From JASGDC01 sp047606545 (GTDB taxonomy: Bacteria; Actinomycetota; Actinomycetes; Actinomycetales; Micrococcaceae): a DNA stretch of 64,000 bases. Positions 45,400 to 54,937 of this stretch are shown in pieces. The DNA is taken from contig JASGEI010000010.1 in assembly GCA_047606545.1 (NCBI GenBank), positions 68,037 to 132,036 on the forward strand, written 5' to 3'. The notes below the pieces were generated by a model. That model had not been told where the DNA came from and did no database searches. It saw only the letters and a list, made by a program, of their open reading frames with translations. Each line of letters starts with the position of its first letter. Position 1 is the stretch's first letter. A program made the position numbers and the translations under genes.

Positions 45400-45786
45400 C
45401 TATTCCTTATTACTGTTAGGAATTATTCGTAAATGATTCCTAGAGTTACGCATTCCAGGAGGGTTAGTAGGTTTTGGAGGCGTTATTGCAATCTTTTCTT
45501 CACGGGGTGACTTAATTTGCACTTGCTCTTCTTTGAGCACATCTGCAATTGCTAGTAAATCTTCATCCTCAGTTTTTTCGATATCTGGAATTTCTAAACG
45601 TAAAACATCCCAACCTTTAGGCACATTTAGTCGTTCCGTATGTTTACGACATAAATCATAAGCATGCGGCTCAGCATAAGTAGACAATTGCCCTAAAACC
45701 GCTGTCGAATCAGCGTAGACAAAAGTTAAAGTACCTACAGCGTTGCCGTTGCAACCTGGTTTTGAGCATTTTCTTTTTATTTCCAC
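45400..45786 (-). CDS. DUF3499 protein
   Basis: This 128-residue actinobacterial protein of unknown function has a likely zinc site: Cys in KCSKPGCNGNA and Cys/His in YDLCRKHTERL, followed by GWDVLRLE. The C-terminal third is a charged, Pro-rich tail. DUF3499 genes lie between a DUF5719 gene and pmm or mtr genes in many actinobacteria. It is 20 bp upstream of comF here. Confidence 0.85.
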   Translation of the reverse strand: MEIKRKCSKPGCNGNAVGTLTFVYADSTAVLGQLSTYAEPHAYDLCRKHTERLNVPKGWDVLRLEIPDIEKTEDEDLLAIADVLKEEQVQIKSPREEKIAITPPKPTNPPGMRNSRNHLRIIPNSNKE

Positions 45787-45818
45787 AGTTTCTAGGTTAC
45801 CTTATGCAAGCTCAGTAA

Positions 45819-47300
45819 TTAAGGAATAATCTGTACTTTTTCTTGCTGATAATTTTGAACAGCATTACCAATTTGAGCTGCGGCAAGGTATGCGCCGTCA
45901 CTTCTAGACATATTTTGACCAACATATAAATTACCTGAGTTTACCTCTAGTAAATATCCATTTTCAGTTGTTGGCAAACTACTTGCATCAAAAGTACGCT
46001 GGGTATTAGTAGCAAAACTTAATGGTGTTTTTACTCCAAGCTCACCAAGGTTATTAATTGGTGTAATTGTAGCTTGTACTGGTGATGTAGCAAAGAAAGT
46101 GAAAAGATTATCTAGCTCAGGAGCAGGGATTATATAACTTGCCCCTTTTACAGCTTCACCCGAGCTCATCCAGGCTATATCTGCAGTTTTTGGCTGATCA
46201 TCACCAAGAGCAAAGTTTCGCACTCCAGTAGCTACTGGTACATCAGAAGTCACTACAAAACTATACTTACCTCCAGCAATCCCATCCAAGTCTTTGTCAA
46301 GAGAGGTCTTTGGTTGAACTTGGAATTTCATATTAGAACTTAATGGCGAACCTTCCGCATACACTGTCACTGTCACATTTGCGACTTTATCTTCTGGATT
46401 AGTAACGCGGATAACACCTTTAGAGTCACCATAAACTTTCATGTCTTCATCATCAACTTTGGAAATATCATCCAAAGAAACTCCAGCAATTACTTGTTGT
46501 TTGCTAGGGGCTTGAGATGGCATTATATAAGAGATGCCACCTGGCGTAGTACCACGCAAAACAGTGGCCTGAGCAAAGATTGAAGTAGCCCCACCAGTAG
46601 AAGTCGCATGGATTGCGGTATTACCTTGATTTCCAGTTAGAGCAGCGACGTTAACCAGTTTTTGACTATGTGCGCCAATTACATAGCTCTGCGCAGATGT
46701 CTCATTTACTCCAGCTTTTTCAGTAAAAAACTCTAAGTTAACAGTACTTGGTTTATCAGAGATATTAGCAATAGCTAATACTGTACTGCGACCAGTATTA
46801 GTAGAACCACCAATAAACCAACTATCGTTAGTAGGAATTACACAATAACCAGCCGCTACCCCTTTTAAGTCCCCTGAAGTAGCAGCTGACACTGCTAAGC
46901 CATTGTAATCATTTAAAGATTTTGTATTTTCCCATGATAAATCTGTCAAACCACCAACACCAACACTCTTTTGGTTAGCTACCTGCTTTTGCAACAAACC
47001 ACCACCTACATCTTTTAAGTTAAGGTTATCGGTAATCGCATGATCCTTATTAGCAAGTGCAGTTACTGCACCGCGAACTTCAGAATATTTAGGGGCAAAT
47101 TGGGCATCAACGTTACCAGTTGATTCAGGGAATTTCACTGGCCCCGGGCAGACTCGATGTGATACTACACTACTAACTTCACTGTCCTGTACAGTAAGTT
47201 TCTGATCAAAAGTATTACTAGCGAATTGGGAGCTTACTAGTGCAAGAGCAGAACCTACAACTATCGCGCTAGTTACTAGGATACGTTTTTTATTAGTCAT
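45819..47300 (-). CDS. DUF5719 exported protein
   Basis: The 493-residue protein starts with a signal anchor or signal peptide (RILVTSAIVVGSALALVSSQFASN) and is otherwise predicted extracellular and beta-rich, with repeated Ile/Val-Thr-Val patterns. Its function is unknown. It overlaps the upstream glycosyltransferase gene by 4 bp (ATGA). This DUF5719-glycosyltransferase pairing next to whiB is conserved in Actinobacteria and suggests a cell-envelope role. Confidence 0.85.
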   Translation of the reverse strand: MTNKKRILVTSAIVVGSALALVSSQFASNTFDQKLTVQDSEVSSVVSHRVCPGPVKFPESTGNVDAQFAPKYSEVRGAVTALANKDHAITDNLNLKDVGGGLLQKQVANQKSVGVGGLTDLSWENTKSLNDYNGLAVSAATSGDLKGVAAGYCVIPTNDSWFIGGSTNTGRSTVLAIANISDKPSTVNLEFFTEKAGVNETSAQSYVIGAHSQKLVNVAALTGNQGNTAIHATSTGGATSIFAQATVLRGTTPGGISYIMPSQAPSKQQVIAGVSLDDISKVDDEDMKVYGDSKGVIRVTNPEDKVANVTVTVYAEGSPLSSNMKFQVQPKTSLDKDLDGIAGGKYSFVVTSDVPVATGVRNFALGDDQPKTADIAWMSSGEAVKGASYIIPAPELDNLFTFFATSPVQATITPINNLGELGVKTPLSFATNTQRTFDASSLPTTENGYLLEVNSGNLYVGQNMSRSDGAYLAAAQIGNAVQNYQQEKVQIIP

Positions 47301-50300
47301 TCACGCCCCCTTAACTTTAAATGTGGCCAAGGTAATAGCTGAATCAATGATAGTAAAAATACGATAAATATTATCACTGCATAAGTGCTGTAAACCTTAT
47401 CTTCATACCAAACTTTAATCGTCCCACTATCCACAGGAACGGTAAAGCTTTGTTTCCATGTTGAGTTTTTTGCTACTAATTCATTACCATTAATTGTAGC
47501 TTTCCAACGTGGGTTAGCACTTTGATGCAACATCAAAACTCGTTCATTAGGACTAGCATTGACTACATCTTGTGAAGTGTATAGTCCAGTTGAGTTTATC
47601 CCCTGTAATATAGCTCCATTACCATCAAGTATTTGTGTATTATAGAAAGTTGTTTCATCAGCTGAACCTACTTTCCACAAGTGCCCACCAGGAATTTGAC
47701 CAATATCAGTAACTGAAGAGTTTACGTTAATTTTGTCAGTAAGATTCTTACCGCCAGCAGTATTGTCTAGTAAAACTACATATTCAATACCTAAATCCCA
47801 CAAGTTTTCACTAGAGTTTTGGTTATCACCACTAACTAGTTGTGCCGTAACATCATGAATTTCACTATCACCGCCAGTTAGTTTATTTGCTTTGATTCCA
47901 GAGAGATCAGAAACAATATTACGATTCTCATAAAGACTAGAGCCAAATTCATAGTAATTATCGTTAGTAGTAACAGCGCTAGAAATCAAGGTACCGTTAT
48001 CTTGTGAGTCCAGAACTAATGCCTTTGCTCGGCTCTGACCATGGAAAGTACTACGGACACTGTCAGGCAGCATTAATGGTGTCTGTGCTTTTAGTTCAGA
48101 CTTCTTAGCATCAATACGCAAACTACCGAAACTCCATACCGTTCCAGCGCCTAAGCTCAAGGCTAATAAACTAACTACAATAATACTGCGTTGCTTTGAA
48201 GTGACCTTCTTCAATACTTTTTTATCCATATCACACCAAGATTCTGTGAAATATGCAAAGAAAATAAGTAAGGTAAAACCAATTACGCTAGCACTTGATG
48301 CTGGGTAAATATAAGTATATGAATCTCCAGTAATTCCCATCGGGAAATGGCTAAATCCAGCCAAAACTGCTGCAGTTATAACAATAATGCCCCAACCAGC
48401 AATTGAAAAACGGATTTGACCTTTCCAAATTGTGAATATTACCGCGATAAATAATAGTGTTACAGTAAACACCAAAAAAATATTATTCGCAGAAAAATCT
48501 GAGAACACTACACTTAAAGTGGTGTACTTTGGTGTCGGCACCTGAGCATCTGGATCGGCAAAAGGCGCCCACATATTAGTACGGTTGGTAATCAATAACG
48601 GCATAAAGAATAGGTAACTGATTAGTGGTACAAATACTAAAGAAACACGTACTGATCTCTTTGCCAATATTAATACTAGTATCAATATCAAAGTAAAAGT
48701 TATTAGCAATATAGGTGAAGCTGCTGTAGAAAATGCCATTGCTACTCCGGCACTTACAAATACCGTCGTCGAACTAGCCTCTATTCTATTTGCAAGTACG
48801 GCGTATAATACTCGCGCAAAAATTGGAAGCATGATATGCGGTACAATCCCACTGATACGACCTTCAGATAGTGAGGTTAAATAACTAGGATAAAAAGCCC
48901 ATAGAACCACCATGAACCAGGCAAGCTTTCGGTTATACCATGGAGTTACGCGGATAAAACGTCGCATAGTAACAGCAGGCAAAGCGAAACTAAAGATATA
49001 TAACACTGGCATGACTAGCCAGCCTAAATTTCCTAAAAATAATGATATAAAAGAGCTTATCCAAGAAAATGGGTCTAGAGGTGCTCCATAACCTAGACCT
49101 AGTGGTCGCCAACTATGAAACATATTGGCAAAGGCATCACTACGATACGAACCAAAAGATTTTAAAGCTCCGCCTGAAATACCATCGTGCGTTAAAGACT
49201 TACCAAATAGACACAAACCTAAAATTAGAAGAAACCCTAAGAATGGGTACCAAAGTTTAGGTATAAAAACATCACGATGTATACCGTATATTAGTTGCTG
49301 TTCTTGCAATTGATCAGTTAGTTTAAGGTATCTTTGCCCTAATGTTTCAAGATACGAAAGTCGTCTTAATCTTAATTTACTTCCTTTAAAATGCCCCGTA
49401 AATGATAAAAGCATTTTAATTCGTTGCCCGAAATCTTTAATTGAAGACGAGTAACGACCAACAACAATCCCATAGAAAAGGCTCGCAAAAGCACCGAGCA
49501 GTCCCCAAATCCAAACTAGAAATTTTTGTGGATATTTAATGTGTTTTAGGTTTAGATAAAGTCCTCTAGCACCATCGGTTAATTTTCCAGTTTCTGGATT
49601 TGACACCAAGAACTTAGCATTAGCACTATATGCTAGAGCTAAATCTTGAGAAATAGCGCGAATACAATAGTCAGCTTCACCATCTTTTAGCTCAACTTTG
49701 GGGGAAAATCCTTTTAATCTACGCCAAATACCGTATTTAATTAAAGCACCCTCGAGTGGCACAGTAGTTTCGGTAAAAGAATCTTCAGTATTAACTAACG
49801 ATGATGACCCGACATAATAGTGCTGGTATTGTCGCCCATCTGCACCTACTCGATAAGGCGTATCCACCAATTCTTCACGATTGCTACTAGATATCAACTT
49901 ACCACTGACAATCGCTACATCTCTGCGAGTATCGTTAAGTGTAGTTAACATATTCTCAAGTGCGTCTGGTTCTGGAACAACTCCAGGTGGTAAGAACCAA
50001 AACCAAGAATCTTGAATTGAAATATCTGAATTTTCAAAGGCACTAAGAATGGAGAGATTCACTTCTCTCACACTAAGCTTTTCTTCTTTTTGAACATTTG
50101 AGCGTGAATAATATTTGTAATCAAACTCAACGCCATATTTTTCACAGATTTTTTGCTCTGATTCGTTACCCAAACCAATTACAACTGTACGAGGTGGTGT
50201 ATATTTCTGATTTTTAAGAGCTTCAAGGGTAGCCTCAAGCTCCTTTTTAATCCCTCTAGAGACAACTAGGGCAACAACATGTTGGGTAAAAGCATCTTTC

Positions 50301-50302
50301 AT
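47297..50302 (-). CDS. Large membrane glycosyltransferase-family protein with degenerate GT2 domain
   Basis: An N-terminal GT2-like domain (about 1-240) is followed by about 12 hydrophobic segments between residues about 260 and 700 and a soluble C-terminal domain (about 730-975) ending in one more helix. The total of 1001 residues matches the whiB-linked family in Actinobacteria. In those relatives the metal-binding motif is of the LLHDDS type; here the equivalent reads WFWFLPPGVVPEPDAL, so the aspartates seem to be replaced by Pro-Pro-Gly. The domain may bind rather than transfer sugar. It overlaps the DUF5719 gene by 4 bp and follows whiB2. Confidence 0.82.
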   Translation of the reverse strand: MKDAFTQHVVALVVSRGIKKELEATLEALKNQKYTPPRTVVIGLGNESEQKICEKYGVEFDYKYYSRSNVQKEEKLSVREVNLSILSAFENSDISIQDSWFWFLPPGVVPEPDALENMLTTLNDTRRDVAIVSGKLISSSNREELVDTPYRVGADGRQYQHYYVGSSSLVNTEDSFTETTVPLEGALIKYGIWRRLKGFSPKVELKDGEADYCIRAISQDLALAYSANAKFLVSNPETGKLTDGARGLYLNLKHIKYPQKFLVWIWGLLGAFASLFYGIVVGRYSSSIKDFGQRIKMLLSFTGHFKGSKLRLRRLSYLETLGQRYLKLTDQLQEQQLIYGIHRDVFIPKLWYPFLGFLLILGLCLFGKSLTHDGISGGALKSFGSYRSDAFANMFHSWRPLGLGYGAPLDPFSWISSFISLFLGNLGWLVMPVLYIFSFALPAVTMRRFIRVTPWYNRKLAWFMVVLWAFYPSYLTSLSEGRISGIVPHIMLPIFARVLYAVLANRIEASSTTVFVSAGVAMAFSTAASPILLITFTLILILVLILAKRSVRVSLVFVPLISYLFFMPLLITNRTNMWAPFADPDAQVPTPKYTTLSVVFSDFSANNIFLVFTVTLLFIAVIFTIWKGQIRFSIAGWGIIVITAAVLAGFSHFPMGITGDSYTYIYPASSASVIGFTLLIFFAYFTESWCDMDKKVLKKVTSKQRSIIVVSLLALSLGAGTVWSFGSLRIDAKKSELKAQTPLMLPDSVRSTFHGQSRAKALVLDSQDNGTLISSAVTTNDNYYEFGSSLYENRNIVSDLSGIKANKLTGGDSEIHDVTAQLVSGDNQNSSENLWDLGIEYVVLLDNTAGGKNLTDKINVNSSVTDIGQIPGGHLWKVGSADETTFYNTQILDGNGAILQGINSTGLYTSQDVVNASPNERVLMLHQSANPRWKATINGNELVAKNSTWKQSFTVPVDSGTIKVWYEDKVYSTYAVIIFIVFLLSLIQLLPWPHLKLRGRE

Positions 50303-50365
50303 ATCATCTTATAAGTTACTAGAACTTTCTGAAAAAATCCTTAATTCTTATGAATAACTTATTAG

Positions 50366-50845
50366 TTACATTGAACGCTTACGCAGTTTCCTGCGTTCAC
50401 GTTCAGATAACCCGCCCCAAATACCAAATCTTTCATCATTTGATAGGGCATACTCTAAACATTGACTTTTAACTGAGCAAGCTCCACAAACCTTTTTTGC
50501 ATCACGAGTAGAGCCCCCCTTTTCTGGGAAAAATGCTTCTGGATCTGTCTGTACACAAAGTGCATCGACTTGCCAGCTAAGTTCTGAAGTGTCGTCTAAG
50601 TCGTTATAAATAACCTTTAACAATTTTTCTTTATCTGAATCTTGTTTCTTCTCTGAAATTTTCTCATGCGTGCTGAGGAAGGCAGTCGCATCTGCTTCTA
50701 GTTTTTGACTTGAAGCTTCTGATTTAACTGTAGACACTTGAGGATTTGCCGGATCTTGGAACCAATTCGCTGGGACATCAATCGCCTTAAAACTTGAGTT
50801 TTGCTCGTAGCTTTGTTCACTTTTGCGGTGCTGCGCGGAATTCAA
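50366..50845 (-). CDS. whiB2: WhiB-family regulator, WhiB2-like, with N-terminal extension
   Basis: The C-terminal 75 residues are a canonical WhiB domain: cysteines in VDALCVQTDPEAFFP, KKVCGACSVKSQCLEYA, the GIWGGLSERERR turn and basic end RKLRKRSM. About 85 residues of low-complexity, Ser/Lys-rich sequence precede it. No ATG is available; I prefer TTG at 50845 because AGGA lies 5 bases upstream, with TTG 50869 as an alternative. WhiB2/WhmD proteins control septation. Its place upstream of the glycosyltransferase and DUF5719 genes is conserved. Confidence 0.88.
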   Translation of the reverse strand: MNSAQHRKSEQSYEQNSSFKAIDVPANWFQDPANPQVSTVKSEASSQKLEADATAFLSTHEKISEKKQDSDKEKLLKVIYNDLDDTSELSWQVDALCVQTDPEAFFPEKGGSTRDAKKVCGACSVKSQCLEYALSNDERFGIWGGLSERERRKLRKRSM

Positions 50846-50873
50846 AACAGTCCTACTCTTCCATAACAATCTC

Positions 50874-50889
50874 TGTAGTAGCTACTACA
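50874..50889. promoter_or_regulatory. Perfect 16-bp palindrome upstream of whiB2
   Basis: TGTAGTAGCTACTACA is a perfect palindrome 29 bp before the preferred whiB2 start. It is a candidate operator. It does not look like WhiA, MtrA or CRP boxes known to me. The rest of the roughly 300-bp gap to galE is AT-rich. Confidence 0.55.
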
Positions 50890-51114
50890 TCGTCTAACTA
50901 ACTAGGTTTTTAACCTATGAATACATTCTCTAGGTAAATTGCAAAAAATACAATACCTAATTTTTCAAACGCCATTCCAATGATACAATAAATGACTGAA
51001 AATAAGAAAATTGAGGTTATAAAACTACCTACTCATTGCTTACCAGAATGTAGTATTTTAATATTTCTTCAAATAATGTACCAATCTCAAAAAGTTTAAC
51101 CAATCTTGTTTCCT

Positions 51115-51120
51115 TATAAT
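51115..51120 (+). promoter_or_regulatory. Candidate -10 box of galE
   Basis: A perfect TATAAT lies 26 bp before the galE ATG. No good -35 hexamer is seen at the usual spacing, so the promoter call is tentative. Confidence 0.4.
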
Positions 51121-51145
51121 TAAATAAACCATGTAGAATTAACCC

Positions 51146-52129
51146 ATGAGTACTTTAGTTACAGGTGGCGCAGGATATATTGGCGCACACGTTATTGATT
51201 TATTACACAAACGAGGCGAAGAAGTAGTAGTCGTTGATGACTTGTCTAATGGCGTTAAAGAGAAAATCGGAGATGCTGAACTTTACACATTAGATTTAGC
51301 AGAAGACGGTGCTGTAGACGAGCTAGAAACTATCATGCGTAATCATGAAGTGGATTCCGTAATTCATTTCGCTGCAAAGAAACAAGTTGGTGAATCTGTC
51401 GAAAAACCGCTTTGGTATTACCACCAAAATGTGACAGGCATGGTTAATTTATTAACAGCCATGAAAGAAGAAAATGTAAAGAAATTTGTATTCTCCTCTT
51501 CTGCAGCTACTTTTGGAGTCCCAGAAGATTCAGTAGTTGACGAAAACTACCCTTGCGCACCTATTAATCCATACGGCGAAACTAAACTTATTGGCGAATG
51601 GATGGCAAATGCTTCAGAAAAAGCTGATGACCTTCGTGTGGCATGCCTACGTTATTTCAACGTAGCAGGTGCTGGCAACCCTAAACTCATGGATACTGCT
51701 GCATTAAATCTTGTGCCAATGGTATTTGAGCGCTTAGAGAAAAAAGAAAAACCTATAGTATTTGGCGATGACTACGAGACCTCTGATGGTACTTGTATTC
51801 GTGACTATGTCCATGTAGTTGACCTAGCAGATGCTCACTTAGCGGCTCTGGATTACTTAGATAATGTAGATCGAGAACACTCAGTATTTAACGTTGGTAC
51901 TGGCTCTGGTTCTTCAGTAAAAGAAGTACTTGATACTATCGAAAAAGTAACTGGCATTGACACTACTGCTGAAATCGTTAAACGTCGCGCAGGTGACCCA
52001 CCACAACTTATTGCTGATGTATCCCGCATTAATAAGACACTTGGCTGGAAAGCTAAGTACAATTTGAACGACATCATTGAATCTACCTGGGAAGCAATGA
52101 AAACTAGAGGAACGCCACTTGCTAAATAA
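51146..52129 (+). CDS. galE: UDP-glucose 4-epimerase
   Basis: GalE interconverts UDP-glucose and UDP-galactose through NAD. The 327-residue protein has the Rossmann motif VTGGAGYIGAHV, the catalytic Ser-Ser and Tyr-x3-Lys in FSSSAATFG and NPYGETKLIGE, RYFNVAGA and RDYVHVVDLADAH. Length and motifs are standard. It could supply UDP-galactose to Glf for galactofuranan synthesis. It is a single gene on the plus strand. Confidence 0.95.
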   Translation: MSTLVTGGAGYIGAHVIDLLHKRGEEVVVVDDLSNGVKEKIGDAELYTLDLAEDGAVDELETIMRNHEVDSVIHFAAKKQVGESVEKPLWYYHQNVTGMVNLLTAMKEENVKKFVFSSSAATFGVPEDSVVDENYPCAPINPYGETKLIGEWMANASEKADDLRVACLRYFNVAGAGNPKLMDTAALNLVPMVFERLEKKEKPIVFGDDYETSDGTCIRDYVHVVDLADAHLAALDYLDNVDREHSVFNVGTGSGSSVKEVLDTIEKVTGIDTTAEIVKRRAGDPPQLIADVSRINKTLGWKAKYNLNDIIESTWEAMKTRGTPLAK

Positions 52130-52319
52130 AGCAAGGCGTGTTTTCTTTAGATGTCTTTAACCAAACTCGCATAAACTATTACGCTTTATTAGCTTTTAGC
52201 GTTATGCTGGTAGATATAATTAAAAGATATTCACGACTAGCAATTAGGCGTTAGTCCCTGAATGTCTGTTTTATGTAGGATTGTAGATACAATTAAAAAG
52301 TTTACTAATGAGGAATATA

Positions 52320-52694
52320 GTGGCCAATAACAATACTCTATATCGTGGCAGAGAAGGCATGTGGACGTGGGTGTTACACCGTATTACTGGTGTGGCAATC
52401 TTCGTGTTTTTGTTAATCCACGTTCTTGATACATCTCTAGTTCGAGTTTCTCCGGAAGCTTATAACGCTGTTATCGGATCATACAAAAACCCAATTATGG
52501 GTATTGGTGAGACTGGTCTAGTAGCAGCTATCTTGTTCCACGCTTTCAACGGCGTTCGTATTATCTTAATTGACTTCTGGTCAAAGGGTGCGAAATACCA
52601 AAAACAGCTTTTCTATGGCGTAGTAGTGCTATGGGTTATTTTCTTCATTGGTTTCGCTGCCCATCACCTACCTAATGTATTTGGAGCGCACTAA
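52320..52694 (+). CDS. sdhC: Succinate dehydrogenase cytochrome b556 subunit
   Basis: SdhC is a membrane anchor subunit of complex II. The protein of about 124 residues has three helices and the family motif REGMWTWVLHRITGVAIFVFLLIHVLD, with His in the HRITG and LIHVLD positions. The GTG at 52320 is preceded by GAGGA within the sequence; an upstream ATG at 52308 has no binding site. The stop overlaps sdhD as TAATG. Confidence 0.94.
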   Translation: MANNNTLYRGREGMWTWVLHRITGVAIFVFLLIHVLDTSLVRVSPEAYNAVIGSYKNPIMGIGETGLVAAILFHAFNGVRIILIDFWSKGAKYQKQLFYGVVVLWVIFFIGFAAHHLPNVFGAH

Positions 52695-53164
52695 TGACAG
52701 ATAAATCTTTGAATGTAACTAGTATTCCAAATCCACGTACTCCTGAACGCTACCGTAGGACTAAAAAAACTAAAGGCAACAGCCAACGTAATGCGTGGCT
52801 ATTTATGCGCATCTCTGGTGTTGCATTAATCGTACTTATCTTTACACACCTATTTACTAACTTAATGGTTGGGAAAGGTATCCAAGCAATTGACTTTGGT
52901 TTCGTGGCTGGTAAATGGGCACACCCATTGTGGAAAGTCTGGGATTTATTAATGCTTTGGATTGCAATGTTACACGGCACGAACGGTGTTACTACTATCA
53001 TCAATGACTATGTAACTAAACCAGGTGCTAACAAAGCACTTAAGATGACACTACATATTGCTGCAGCAGTCATCATCATCCTAGGTACACTTGTTATCTT
53101 CACTTTCGATCCTTGTCCAAAGAATGCAGACCCAGCGCTTCTAGCGTCATTCTGTTCTAAGTAA
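52694..53164 (+). CDS. sdhD: Succinate dehydrogenase membrane anchor subunit
   Basis: This 156-residue protein has three membrane helices (about 34-55, 77-100 and 114-140). The RISGVALIVLIFTHLFTNL stretch contains the likely haem-ligand His, and HGTNGVTTIINDY is typical of the actinobacterial SdhD type. A basic 30-residue N-terminus precedes. Its start overlaps the sdhC stop and sdhA follows 12 bp later. Confidence 0.93.
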   Translation: MTDKSLNVTSIPNPRTPERYRRTKKTKGNSQRNAWLFMRISGVALIVLIFTHLFTNLMVGKGIQAIDFGFVAGKWAHPLWKVWDLLMLWIAMLHGTNGVTTIINDYVTKPGANKALKMTLHIAAAVIIILGTLVIFTFDPCPKNADPALLASFCSK

Positions 53165-53176
53165 GAAAGGGCTTAA

Positions 53177-54937
53177 ATGCAAACTCACGAATACGATGTA
53201 GTTATCGTAGGTGCTGGTGGCGCAGGCATGCGCGCTGCAATTGAAGCAGGTCCACGTGCTAAAACAGCAGTAATCACTAAACTTTATCCCACTCGTTCTC
53301 ACACTGGTGCTGCCCAAGGCGGTATGTGTGCAGCACTTGCCAATGTCGAAGAAGACAACTGGGAATGGCATACATTCGACACCATCAAAGGTGGCGACTA
53401 CCTTGTGGATCAAGATTCTGCAGAAATTATGGCTAAAGAAGCTATTGATGCAGTAATTGATTTAGAGAAGATGGGTTTACCATTTAACCGTACGCCAGAG
53501 GGTCGCATTGACCAGCGTCGCTTTGGTGGTCATACACGTGACCATGGTAAAGCTCCAGTGCGCCGTGCTTGCTATGCAGCTGACCGCACTGGACACATGA
53601 TTCTACAGACTTTATACCAGAACTGTGTAAAGCATGGTGTGGAGTTCTATAACGAATTCTATGCATTAGACATTCTTATTAATGAAGATGGCGGCAAAAA
53701 GAAAGCAGCTGGCGTAGTTGCTTATGAACTTGCTACTGGGGAAATCCATGTATTTAAAGCTAAGTCAGTAGTAATGGCTACTGGTGGTTTTGGTAAAGTG
53801 TTTAAAACTACTTCTAACGCGCATACACTAACTGGCGATGGTCCAGGTGTTGCTTTGCGTCGCGGTATTCCACTTGAAGATATGGAATTCTTCCAGTTCC
53901 ACCCTACCGGTCTTGCAGGACTTGGTATCTTGCTTTCTGAAGCAGCTCGTGGTGAAGGTGCAATTCTACGTAACTCTGAAGGTGAACGCTTCATGGAGCG
54001 TTACGCACCTACTATTAAAGACTTAGCACCTCGTGACATGGTAGCTCGCGCAATGGCAAATGAGGTCCGTGAAGGTCGCGGCTGTGGGCCACACAAAGAC
54101 TATGTACTTCTTGACCTAACTCACTTGGAACCAGCCCATATTGATGCGAAACTTCCTGATATTACTGAGTTTGCTCGTACTTATCTAGCTGTGGAGCCAT
54201 ATACAGAGCCCGTGCCGGTATACCCTACTGCACACTATGGCATGGGTGGTATTCCTACAAACAATGAAACAGAAGTACTAGCTGATAATGACACTGTCGT
54301 ACCAGGGCTATATGCTGCTGGGGAATGTGCTTGTGTATCTGTACATGGTGCAAACCGCCTAGGCACTAACTCATTGCTTGATATTAACGTATTTGGTAAA
54401 CGTGCTGGTGTTGCTGCAGCTGAGTATGCGAACTCTGCAGAATACGTTGATTTGCCAGAAAATCCTGCTGGCCTTGTAGAAGAGCTAGTGGATCATGCTC
54501 GAAATTCTAACGGTAGCGAACGTGTTGCAGATATCCGTAAAGAGCTACAAAGTACTATGGATAAAAATGTACAGGTATTCCGCACTGAAGAAACAATGCG
54601 TGAATCTCTAGCTATCATTGAAGAACTACGCGAACGTTATAAGAACATCAACGTGATGGATAAGAGCCAGCGTTATAACTTGGATCTTCTAGAAGCAATC
54701 GAACTAGGTTTCCTACTTGATCTTGCTGAAGTTGTTACAATTGGAGCTTTGCATCGCAAAGAGTCTCGTGGCGGTCACTTCCGTGAAGATTACCCAGATC
54801 GCGATGATGAGAACTTCATGGAACATACTATGATTTATAAAGACGAAAACGCAGAAGCTGAAGGCATCAAAGGTCTACGCCTTGAAACTAAACCAGTTAT
54901 CGTTACTCGTTATCAACCAATGGAGCGTAAGTACTAA
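53177..54937 (+). CDS. sdhA: Succinate dehydrogenase flavoprotein subunit
   Basis: SdhA oxidises succinate to fumarate with covalently bound FAD. The 586-residue protein has the dinucleotide motif VVIVGAGGAGMRAAIEA, the FAD-linking His in PTRSHTGAAQGG, substrate motif FQFHPTG, RRFGGHTRDHG, and the catalytic-site Arg in RDMVARAM. The C-terminal RKESRGGHFREDYPDRDD and short end are typical of the actinobacterial form. Start ATG 53177 is preceded by AAGAAAGGG. Confidence 0.98.
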   Translation: MQTHEYDVVIVGAGGAGMRAAIEAGPRAKTAVITKLYPTRSHTGAAQGGMCAALANVEEDNWEWHTFDTIKGGDYLVDQDSAEIMAKEAIDAVIDLEKMGLPFNRTPEGRIDQRRFGGHTRDHGKAPVRRACYAADRTGHMILQTLYQNCVKHGVEFYNEFYALDILINEDGGKKKAAGVVAYELATGEIHVFKAKSVVMATGGFGKVFKTTSNAHTLTGDGPGVALRRGIPLEDMEFFQFHPTGLAGLGILLSEAARGEGAILRNSEGERFMERYAPTIKDLAPRDMVARAMANEVREGRGCGPHKDYVLLDLTHLEPAHIDAKLPDITEFARTYLAVEPYTEPVPVYPTAHYGMGGIPTNNETEVLADNDTVVPGLYAAGECACVSVHGANRLGTNSLLDINVFGKRAGVAAAEYANSAEYVDLPENPAGLVEELVDHARNSNGSERVADIRKELQSTMDKNVQVFRTEETMRESLAIIEELRERYKNINVMDKSQRYNLDLLEAIELGFLLDLAEVVTIGALHRKESRGGHFREDYPDRDDENFMEHTMIYKDENAEAEGIKGLRLETKPVIVTRYQPMERKY

